DNA from: Planctomycetales bacterium
GTDB lineage: Bacteria > Planctomycetota > Planctomycetia > Isosphaerales > Isosphaeraceae
DNA: 5,549 bases
Reading direction: 5' to 3'
NCBI GenBank assembly: GCA_027435495.1
Contig: DAHZZC010000977.1
Coordinates: 1 to 5,549 of the forward strand
The notes beneath the pieces are model-generated. The model saw only the letters and a list, made by a program, of their open reading frames with translations, ran no database searches and was not told the origin of the DNA. The translations under genes and the position numbers were made by a program. Shown one piece after another: positions 1 to 5,549 of the stretch (position 1 is the stretch's first letter; each line of letters opens with the position of its first letter).

Positions 1-2696
1 GTGACGAAGAAGGTGCGCTCCTGCTGGTCGTCCAGGACGAGGAGGCCGTTGAGCCCGAGGTTGTCGATGATGACCCCGAAGGGCAGGTTGCGGCCCGAGC
101 CCTCGTTACCGAAGGAGACCGGTCCGCGGAATCCACGGCGATCGAGCTTCACGGTCATCGCGATCGTCTGTCCGGGCTCGATGGTGAACTCCAGCGGCCC
201 GAGCCCTGGCGGGCTTATCGACCGAGGGCCGCCCTCGGCGGGTCCGATCGTGATCCCGAGCCTCGGCGCGGGGGCGAGCCGGATCGTCCCCAGACCGTTG
301 ACCTCGTGCGTCACCTCGCGGCCGTCGACGCTCGCCATCGCCCGGACGGTCGTTCGGCTCGCCGATTCCGCCGAGGGCGGCGCCGCCCCTGGCTCGGCCT
401 CGATCACCCCGAACGCGTCGAGTTGCCCTTCCTGGATGACGATCGGCGTCGTGACCCGGAAGCCGGCCGGTACGCCGCGGATCTCCACCTGGATCGGGCC
501 GTCGAAGCCATCGATCCGCTGGGCCGTGACCCGGAATTCCTTCGCGCCGCCGGCTCCCACGGTGGGATTCGCCCCCGTGAGCTTCACCTCGAAATCAGGA
601 TGGCGCGGGCGGACCGTGAGCTTGTAGCCAAAGTCGGCACCCTGGAGTCCCCGCACGTCCCGGATCCGAACCAGGTACGCACCGTCGGCCGGCGCCTGGA
701 AAGAGAGTCGCGAGTCCTTCCCCAGCTCGCGATGGGCGTCGTCGTCGTTCTCGTACGGGAGCGTGAAGACGGGAAGCCCGTTCGGCACGAGCCGGGTGCC
801 GGGTGGGTGTGGCCGGACGATGTAGCAGGGCTCCCCCAGCGCGTGGGCCAGGGGGGTCGTGTCGAAGTAGCCCCAGCGCTCTCCGCGGCCGGGGTAGACG
901 ACGAAACCGGAATCGGGCCCGCGTGGATAGAGCCAGAGCCGGACGACCTCGCCGTTGGCGTAGAGGTAATCGTCGAGGCTCATCTCCTGCCAGTTGAACA
1001 CGCGAAAATCATTGGCCTCGCTGGCGTTCTTGCCGCGGAAGGTGAAGTACGAATCACGGACCGCCTGAAGCATGACCCGAGGAACAGGACGGCCGTGGTC
1101 GTCGAGGATTTCAAGGAACGAGTCGAGTCGCGACTTCGACCGCGAGGCATCCACCTCGAAGACCCATTCCTGGCCGGCTTTTGCCTCGAACCGGAAGAGG
1201 TCCGAATCGGAATGGCCGGGCTTGCCGCCGTTGATGACACCCACAACACGCCCGGGGAGTTCCAGCCGATTGGCCCTGTCGAACGAATCGTTCGGCTCCT
1301 GCTCGCGCGCCTCGCGAATCGGACCTGCCTCGGCGATTGTCCTCGCCGTCGACGATCCCCCTTGCGAGGGCCGGGGGTTGGCCTCGGCGTCGAGGCCGGT
1401 CGGAATCTCGTAGCGGGCCATCGAACCGTCGAGCCGGCCGACCTCGAACGAGCGGCCGTCGGGGGCCATCGCCATCGCTACCGACACGTCGGGCTGATCG
1501 GACCAGAGCCGGAGTTCGCGGTAGTCGCTCGTCCGCCAGGTCTTGATGGTACGGTCCTCGGCGAGCGTGACGAGCTTCGAGCCGTCGGGCGTGAACGCCA
1601 GCCGGACGATCGCTCCCTCATGGGCGAACCGGGCGATCTCCATCGGGTTGATCTCGGGCTTCTCACGCGAGACAAACCGCCAGACCCGGATGTTGTTGTC
1701 AGCGCCTCCAGCCACGATTGTCCGGCCGTCGGGGCTGAAGGCGCAGGCGTATTCGGCCTTCAGCGGTTGCGGGAGGGTATCGAGGCGCAGGCCGTCCGCG
1801 ACTCGCCAGACCTTGCAGGTGTCGTCGGCACTGGCGCTGACGAGGAACCGGCCGTCGGGGCTGAATCCCACGTCGTAGACGGCGCCGGTGTGCCCTTCGA
1901 ACGTGCGAAGGAGCTTCCCCGAGCCGGCCTCCCAGATCTCGATTTTTTTGTCGTAGCCGCAGGTCGCCAGCGAGTGGCCGTCGGGCGAAAGCTCGGCATC
2001 GTAGAGCAGGTCGCGGTGGCCCTCAAAGCGGCGAATCAACGCGCCGGAGTCGACGTCCCAGATCGCCGCGACGCCTCCGAGCCCCGCGATCCCCGAGGCC
2101 GTCACGAGGCGACGGCCGCCGTCGGCAAAGTGGAGCGCTGTCACCTCGCCGGGGAAGGAGCCGAGGGTTTTCGTCGGCGCTCCGGTTCGCGGCGTTTTGT
2201 CGCGGTAAAGGGCGACCTCCGCGCCTCGGGCGACGGCCAGCCATCGACCATCGGGAGACGCCTCCATCGCGGTGATCGGCCGCGACCGGGCGCGCGAGGG
2301 GATTTTCGGGACGTGGAGCGCCAGGCGGTCGGGTTCGAGGCCCTGAGGGCCCCGGGCGCCCGCGTCGATCCAGGCGCAGATTGTCGCGATCTCGTCGGGA
2401 CCGGGCCTCGGTTCGTCCTCGGGAGGCATCACCGGTTTCTTCCCGGCGGTCATGAGCCGGACGATCAGGCTCCCCGTCGAATCGCCCGGCAGGAGCGCCG
2501 GGCCGTGCGCCGTCCCCTTCTGAAGCGCCGCGAACGACTCCAGCGAGAACTTTCCCTCGCGGTCCTCGTCGTTGTGGCAGCCGGCGCAATACTTCCGGAA
2601 GATCGGCGCGACTCGCGATGAGAAGTCGGGGGCTGAGGCGCCCGGGTCGCCCGGGGCCGCGGCGACCAGGGCGGCCACGATGATGGAGATCGACAT
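1..2696 (-). CDS. Secreted cytochrome c-WD40-PPC-like protein (3' end outside the window)
   Basis: The frame is open for 898 codons from the ATG at 2696 to the left edge; I translated every codon by hand and found no stop. Residues 1-22 (MSISIIVAALVAAAPGDPG, then ASA) look like a signal peptide, although the n-region has no positive charge. Residues 25-118 form a planctomycete-type cytochrome c domain (PSCyt1-like) with CAGCH at 37-41 and a candidate axial Met in VMPPEDEP (M90). Residues about 139-432 form a likely seven-bladed WD40 propeller, with SPDG turns at 148, 237, 279 and 321 and blade ends IWDV, IEIWE, CKVW, IRVW and IKTW. A PPC-like domain starts at EPNDSFDRANRL (467-478) and finishes around DGAYLVRIRDVRG (669-683), with a long insert between. 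Two further beta-sandwich-like segments follow (about 699-820 and 821-898); the last contains FGNEGSGRNLPFGV, a segment familiar from planctomycete proteins, and probably ends shortly beyond the window. Inferred role: a heme-bearing extracytoplasmic scaffold or redox partner for the DUF1549 protein. Confidence 0.94.
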   Translation of the reverse strand, partial: MSISIIVAALVAAAPGDPGASAPDFSSRVAPIFRKYCAGCHNDEDREGKFSLESFAALQKGTAHGPALLPGDSTGSLIVRLMTAGKKPVMPPEDEPRPGPDEIATICAWIDAGARGPQGLEPDRLALHVPKIPSRARSRPITAMEASPDGRWLAVARGAEVALYRDKTPRTGAPTKTLGSFPGEVTALHFADGGRRLVTASGIAGLGGVAAIWDVDSGALIRRFEGHRDLLYDAELSPDGHSLATCGYDKKIEIWEAGSGKLLRTFEGHTGAVYDVGFSPDGRFLVSASADDTCKVWRVADGLRLDTLPQPLKAEYACAFSPDGRTIVAGGADNNIRVWRFVSREKPEINPMEIARFAHEGAIVRLAFTPDGSKLVTLAEDRTIKTWRTSDYRELRLWSDQPDVSVAMAMAPDGRSFEVGRLDGSMARYEIPTGLDAEANPRPSQGGSSTARTIAEAGPIREAREQEPNDSFDRANRLELPGRVVGVINGGKPGHSDSDLFRFEAKAGQEWVFEVDASRSKSRLDSFLEILDDHGRPVPRVMLQAVRDSYFTFRGKNASEANDFRVFNWQEMSLDDYLYANGEVVRLWLYPRGPDSGFVVYPGRGERWGYFDTTPLAHALGEPCYIVRPHPPGTRLVPNGLPVFTLPYENDDDAHRELGKDSRLSFQAPADGAYLVRIRDVRGLQGADFGYKLTVRPRHPDFEVKLTGANPTVGAGGAKEFRVTAQRIDGFDGPIQVEIRGVPAGFRVTTPIVIQEGQLDAFGVIEAEPGAAPPSAESASRTTVRAMASVDGREVTHEVNGLGTIRLAPAPRLGITIGPAEGGPRSISPPGLGPLEFTIEPGQTIAMTVKLDRRGFRGPVSFGNEGSGRNLPFGVIIDNLGLNGLLVLDDQQERTFFV

Positions 2697-2706
2697 CGGA
2701 AGGACG

Positions 2707-2711
2707 CTCCC
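2707..2711 (-). promoter_or_regulatory. Ribosome binding site for the cytochrome c-WD40 gene
   Basis: The minus strand reads GGGAG, ten bases before the ATG at 2694-2696, in the 19-bp gap after the DUF1553 stop. In this frame two consecutive TGA codons lie upstream (2745-2750). No ATG, GTG or TTG occurs between them and 2696, so this ATG is the only ordinary start available. The spacing is slightly long, so translation may partly depend on coupling to the upstream gene. Confidence 0.6.
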
Positions 2712-2715
2712 GCGA

Positions 2716-5220
2716 TCAATGGTTGAACAGGAATTCCCGGCTGCTCATCAGACCCCAGAAGATGTCCTCGACGACCTCGGCCTCGGTCGCCGAACCTGGA
2801 GGCGGCAGGAGCCCGAGCAGGTGCTCCCGCTCGACCGGCGTTGGGTAGCGCGCGAGGCAGGTCAGGTAGATTTCGTCGACGAGCGAGGCGTCAGACATCC
2901 CCGTGGCCCGGAGCCTCCGCAGCTTATCGAGCCGGTTGCCAGGCGAGCGCAGCTTCTGGTTAAGCGTCTCGCCGTTGGAGAGGTGGAGCACCTGGACCAT
3001 CGTCGGCTGGTCGGACCGCTCGCATTCGCAGACGATCCGCCGCGGGTTGCGGCCGAACGCCTGGAGGAAGTAGTTGTCGACGGCGGCGTCGTGGAGCTGC
3101 ACAGCGCGGGTGCCTAGCGGGTAGATATCGGTCTTCTGGCGATCACCGCCGGGAAACGCGATCGCGTCGAATCGGGTCGGAACCTCGGTGGCCTGCGCGA
3201 TCGCGTCGTGAAGGACCTCGGCCATCAGCCGGCGCGGGAAGTAGTGCGAGTAGAACCGGCGGTCGGCCCTGTTGCCAGGGAGCGGTTGGCTGGAGCGCTG
3301 GTAGGTGTTGGACTGGAGGATCGATCGCATCAGCGACTTCAGGTCAAACTTGTGGCGGGCCAGGTCGTCGGCCGCAGCCGAGAGGAGCGCCTCGTTGCTC
3401 GCGGGATTCGACGCCCGCATGTCGTCGACCTTCTCGACCAGGCCAACGCCCAGGAAGTTGGCCCAGAGACGGTTGGCGATCGATCGGGCGAAGTAGGGAT
3501 TCGACGAGTCGGTGAGCCAGTCGGCCAGGGCGAGGCGACGGTCGGCGGGGTCATCGGGGTCAAGCGCTCGGCCGTCGAGCGGTGTCGGCGGCTGTGGCTT
3601 GCCGGTCCTCGGCTGGACGATCTCGCCCGAGGCGGCCACGTAGAGCGTCCGTCGGCCGTCACCGTCGCGCCCCTCGCCGCCCCACCCCTTCGCTCGGACC
3701 CGCGCGAAGAGACTCGCCATCGCGTAATACTGGTCGTTTGTCCATTTTTCCAGCGGATGATTGTGGCATCGGGCGCAGCCGATCGAGAGGCCGAGGAACG
3801 CCTGGCAGGCGTTCTCGGTCATGTCCTCGGGGGTCTGGCTCAACGCGTAGAAGTTGGTCGGCCCGTCTTCGAGACTCTCGCCCGTGGCGGTCACAATGGC
3901 GCGCACCACGCGGTCCCAGGGGACGTTGTCGGCGACCTGCTGGTGGATCCATCGGTAATAAGCCTGGAGGGCCCCGGGGCGGAGCCGCGTCCCGTTGAGC
4001 ATCAAGAGGTCCGACCATTTATACGTCCAGTAGTCGGCGAACTCAGAATGGTTGAGCAACCGGTCGATCAGGGTGTCCCGGCGTCTCGGAGAGGAGTCGG
4101 CAAGGAAAGCGCGAGTCTCGTTCGTGTCGGGCGGGCGGCCGATCGTGTCGATGTAGGCGCGGCGGAGGAACTCGGGGTCGGAGCAGGGGGGTGACGCCGG
4201 GAGGCGGAGCCGGGCCAGTTGCCGGTCCACCTGCTCGTCGATGAAGTTGCGCGGCTTGCGGCGGTCGACCTCCGCGCCCGGGGGGATCGGCCCGCCGGGA
4301 TACGGAACGGTAACCCGCGCGATCGCGAGCTTGCTGGAGTACCAGGCCGCCACGGCTCCCTCGCCGGGCCCGATGACCTGAATCCGCCCGTCCTCATCGA
4401 CCCGGCAGACCGACTCGTCGGTCGACGACCACTTGGCCCATCGGGTGATGTCCTCGACCCGGCCGTCGGAGTATCGGGCGAGGACCAGCGCCTGCTGCGA
4501 GGCGCCGACGTCCTGGACCGACCGCACCGGCAGGACCTCGATTCCCTCGACGCGGGCCTCGGCGTTGACCGGGAGCCGGGCGCCGTCGGCTATCCAGCCG
4601 GCGAGGATTCGGTATTCCGGCGAGTCGGTCGCGAATCGGATTCCCCCCTTGTGCGTGATGGCCCCGGACGGCTTGGCGAGGACCAGGCTCCGACCGGGGT
4701 CCGCGAGGTCCACGCGGCGGCCCCGGTCCTGCTTGACGATGTTGAAGTAATCGGCCGGCGGGTCATAACCGCGGAGCGAGAGCCGAAAGCCCCCCTTGCC
4801 GGCCAGTGCGCCGTGGCAGGCCCCCGAGTTGCAGCCGAGCCGGGCCAGCACCGGCTCGATGTGATTGCGGAAGCTCCAGGTGATCGGCCGGTCCATCCCG
4901 CGGACCTCAACGCTGGCCGTCGCGACCCGGTTCCCCGACCTCGCGGTGATCGTCGCCCGGCCGTCGCGGAGCGGCTTCACAACGCCTTCCTTCACCTCGA
5001 CGACGGCCGGATCGCTCGACGACCAGCCGACGCCCGAGACAACCTGCTTCGCGATCTCGCCGTTCCGGGACTCCTGGAGAATCAACCGCTGGCGAGCCTG
5101 AGGCGCGTCGAGGACGAAGCTCGACGGGAGCAGGACGGCTCCCTCACCAGCCCGGGCGGAGGCCATCGCGATCGCCGCCTGGAAGGCCCAAGCGAATCGC
5201 AGCGCCGATCGAATCCTCAT
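2716..5220 (-). CDS. Secreted Big2-DUF1549-DUF1553 protein with heme-c-like motifs
   Basis: The protein is 834 residues long and complete, ending in TGA at 2716-2718. The start at 5220 has a strong ribosome binding site and gives a typical signal peptide: MRIR, a hydrophobic stretch, then SARA at about residue 24. Domains in order: Big2-like Ig fold (about 28-107, with WSSSDPAVVEV and DGRATITA); a cytochrome-like segment with CX4CH (C130, C135, H136) followed by GKGGFRLSLRGYDP; a second Big2-like fold (about 223-305, with WSSTDESVCRV and GEGAVAAWY); DUF1549 (about 325-510) with CXXCH (C482, C485, H486) in GCARCHNHPLEKWTNDQYY; a linker; and DUF1553 (about 559-830) with NRLWANFLGVGLVEKVDD and LKSLMRSILQSNTYQRS. 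These families are nearly confined to Planctomycetes and related groups and have no established reaction. The paired Cys-His motifs suggest covalent heme and an extracytoplasmic redox role, which is inference. It lies between DUF1501 and the cytochrome-WD40 gene, 19 bp upstream of the latter. Reading frame and codon usage appear intact, with no sign of a frameshift. Confidence 0.95.
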   Translation of the reverse strand: MRIRSALRFAWAFQAAIAMASARAGEGAVLLPSSFVLDAPQARQRLILQESRNGEIAKQVVSGVGWSSSDPAVVEVKEGVVKPLRDGRATITARSGNRVATASVEVRGMDRPITWSFRNHIEPVLARLGCNSGACHGALAGKGGFRLSLRGYDPPADYFNIVKQDRGRRVDLADPGRSLVLAKPSGAITHKGGIRFATDSPEYRILAGWIADGARLPVNAEARVEGIEVLPVRSVQDVGASQQALVLARYSDGRVEDITRWAKWSSTDESVCRVDEDGRIQVIGPGEGAVAAWYSSKLAIARVTVPYPGGPIPPGAEVDRRKPRNFIDEQVDRQLARLRLPASPPCSDPEFLRRAYIDTIGRPPDTNETRAFLADSSPRRRDTLIDRLLNHSEFADYWTYKWSDLLMLNGTRLRPGALQAYYRWIHQQVADNVPWDRVVRAIVTATGESLEDGPTNFYALSQTPEDMTENACQAFLGLSIGCARCHNHPLEKWTNDQYYAMASLFARVRAKGWGGEGRDGDGRRTLYVAASGEIVQPRTGKPQPPTPLDGRALDPDDPADRRLALADWLTDSSNPYFARSIANRLWANFLGVGLVEKVDDMRASNPASNEALLSAAADDLARHKFDLKSLMRSILQSNTYQRSSQPLPGNRADRRFYSHYFPRRLMAEVLHDAIAQATEVPTRFDAIAFPGGDRQKTDIYPLGTRAVQLHDAAVDNYFLQAFGRNPRRIVCECERSDQPTMVQVLHLSNGETLNQKLRSPGNRLDKLRRLRATGMSDASLVDEIYLTCLARYPTPVEREHLLGLLPPPGSATEAEVVEDIFWGLMSSREFLFNH

Positions 5221-5223
5221 GCC

Positions 5224-5232
5224 GATCACCTC
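5224..5232 (-). promoter_or_regulatory. Strong ribosome binding site for the DUF1549/DUF1553 gene
   Basis: The minus strand reads GAGGTGATC, a nine-base match to the complement of the 16S rRNA 3' end. GAGG lies eight bases before the ATG at 5218-5220. This decides the start. In-frame ATGs further upstream exist, at 5263-5265 inside the palindrome loop and at 5464-5466 inside the DUF1501 gene, but starting from them would not place a signal peptide at the N-terminus. Confidence 0.85.
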
Positions 5233-5238
5233 GCCGAA

Positions 5239-5304
5239 AAGCTCGGAGAAAACGGGAACAGGCATCTCGAAGACTCGGAGCCAGTCCCCGTTTTCTCCGA
5301 GCTT
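5239..5304 (-). repeat. 66-nt palindromic (REP/MITE-like) intergenic element
   Basis: Bases 5239-5256 are the exact reverse complement of 5287-5304 (18 bp), separated by 30 nt. Read as minus-strand RNA, the stem continues inward through a G-U pair and two Watson-Crick pairs, then a U-U mismatch, then three more pairs (GGC/GCC), giving about 24 pairs in all. The apex contains CTCCGAG, which matches part of the outer 3' arm. The element starts one base after the DUF1501 stop codon and ends six bases before the ribosome binding site of the next gene. The layout (perfect outer arms, inner stem with one mismatch, intergenic position) resembles REP or small MITE-type repeats. Only one copy is visible here, so calling it a dispersed repeat is inference. 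Its 3' side runs into only four U residues, so it could also act as a weak terminator, attenuator or mRNA-stabilising hairpin. Confidence 0.8.
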
Positions 5305-5305
5305 G

Positions 5306-5549
5306 TTAGAAGAGTTCGTGGATCTCGCGGTGGCCGATGTCAACAATCGGGAACGGCCGCCCGGCGGGGCCGGGAAGAGTCGTCTCGAGTTTGAGGCCGA
5401 GGCTGTGGAAGATGGTCGCGGCGACATCCGCCGGCTCGACCGGGCGATCCGCCGGCACGGCGCCAATCGGGTCGCTGGCCCCGATCACCCGGCCCCCCTG
5501 CACGCCACCGCCAGCGAATCCGACCGTGAAGCAGAGCGGCCAGTGGTCG
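5306..5549 (-). CDS. DUF1501 family protein, C-terminal 80 residues (5' part outside the window)
   Basis: The frame is open from the right edge to a TAA stop at 5306-5308. The visible peptide begins DHWPLCFTVGFAGGG and continues QGGRVIGASDPIGAVPADRP, then VEPADVAATIFHSLGL, ending in DIGHREIHELF. This is the characteristic C-terminus of planctomycete DUF1501 proteins, with the (GR)DHW motif, the GG-(x)-GG-(x)-GASD stretch and the P-x-D-(x)-AATI segment. The leftover base at the edge fits an Arg codon before DHW. Family knowledge: DUF1501 belongs to the alkaline phosphatase/sulfatase-like superfamily, members are usually exported and about 400-480 residues long, and the Asp-His of GRDHW probably corresponds to a metal-binding position. 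No substrate is established. A GTG lies inside this stretch (5501-5503) but is an internal Val codon, not a start. It is the most upstream visible gene of the presumed operon. Family assignment is firm; biochemical role is unknown. Confidence 0.93.
   Translation of the reverse strand, partial: DHWPLCFTVGFAGGGVQGGRVIGASDPIGAVPADRPVEPADVAATIFHSLGLKLETTLPGPAGRPFPIVDIGHREIHELF

Noticed and set aside
1..627. Plus-strand open frame starting at the left edge
   Set aside because: It is low-complexity (Ser, Pro, Arg, Thr) and antisense to the C-terminal beta-sandwich region of the WD40 gene.
1722..1865. Direct 18-bp repeat at 1722-1739 and 1848-1865
   Set aside because: Both copies encode Phe-Ser-Pro-Asp-Gly-Arg at equivalent places in adjacent WD40 blades, so they reflect the protein repeat rather than a DNA element.
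306..2621. 771-codon open frame on the plus strand
   Set aside because: It is antisense to the cytochrome c-WD40 gene. The translation is rich in Arg, Gly, Asp and Glu with no recognisable domain, while the minus strand gives clear heme, WD40 and PPC motifs. Long antisense frames are common in GC-rich coding DNA.
3158..5175. Four copies of the palindrome GCGATCGC (3158-3165, 3197-3204, 4319-4326, 5168-5175), like the cyanobacterial HIP1 octamer
   Set aside because: All four encode Ala-Ile-Ala in the DUF1549 gene and follow from preferred GCG/ATC codons. A genome-wide count against a codon-shuffled control would be needed to claim enrichment.
5235..5304. Classic intrinsic terminator after DUF1501
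   Set aside because: The stem is very strong, but only four U residues follow and the next gene starts close behind in the same direction. Full termination is not supported; a partial effect remains possible and is covered in the palindrome finding.
3208..5394. Plus-strand open frames of 328 and 391 codons (3208-4194 and 4219-5394)
   Set aside because: Both lie opposite the DUF1549/DUF1553 gene (the second also runs into DUF1501) and show no domain features, so they are mirror frames of the real gene.
5221..5466. Longer N-termini for the DUF1549 gene (ATG at 5466 or 5265)
   Set aside because: The 5466 start would overlap DUF1501 and translate the palindrome. The 5265 start lies in the hairpin loop without a ribosome binding site. 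Both would bury the signal peptide. The ATG at 5220 has a nine-base ribosome binding site match.
5306..5503. Separate 65-residue protein starting at GTG 5503
   Set aside because: The frame continues upstream to the window edge and the extra residues (DHWPLCFTVGFAGGG) complete a known DUF1501 motif, so the GTG is an internal Val codon.

Overview
The window comes from a GC-rich bacterium (mid-60s % GC by eye). It is almost certainly a planctomycete, and the Isosphaeraceae are a reasonable guess. The evidence is the protein families: a DUF1501 protein, a DUF1549/DUF1553 protein with Ig-like Big2 domains, and a c-type cytochrome fused to WD40 repeats and a pre-peptidase C-terminal (PPC)-like module. 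All three are hallmark expanded families of Planctomycetes. The lineage and family names come from motif recognition, not from a search.

All three genes are on the minus strand, so the window reads right to left. (1) At the right edge are the last 80 codons of a DUF1501 gene, ending at 5306. (2) An 85-bp gap (5221-5305) is mostly filled by a 66-nt palindromic element with perfect 18-bp arms (5239-5304), followed by a strong ribosome binding site. (3) A complete 834-residue DUF1549/DUF1553 protein occupies 2716-5220. (4) After a 19-bp gap comes a large secreted cytochrome c-WD40-PPC protein, starting at 2696. It stays open for 898 codons to the left edge, where its last part is cut off. I translated this frame by hand and found no stop. 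No stretch longer than 300 bases lacks a gene.

The shared strand and short gaps suggest one operon. The two proteins whose N-termini are visible both start with signal-peptide-like segments, and both carry heme-c-type cysteine motifs: CX4CH plus CXXCH in the DUF1549 protein, and one CXXCH in the WD40 protein. DUF1501 belongs to the alkaline phosphatase/sulfatase-like superfamily. The likely picture is an extracytoplasmic set combining a hydrolase-like protein with redox-active partners. The substrate and reaction of these families are not established, and the sequence does not reveal them. The least explained items are the palindromic element between genes 1 and 2, the unusual CX4CH motif, and a long conserved-looking segment inside the PPC-like region of the WD40 protein.
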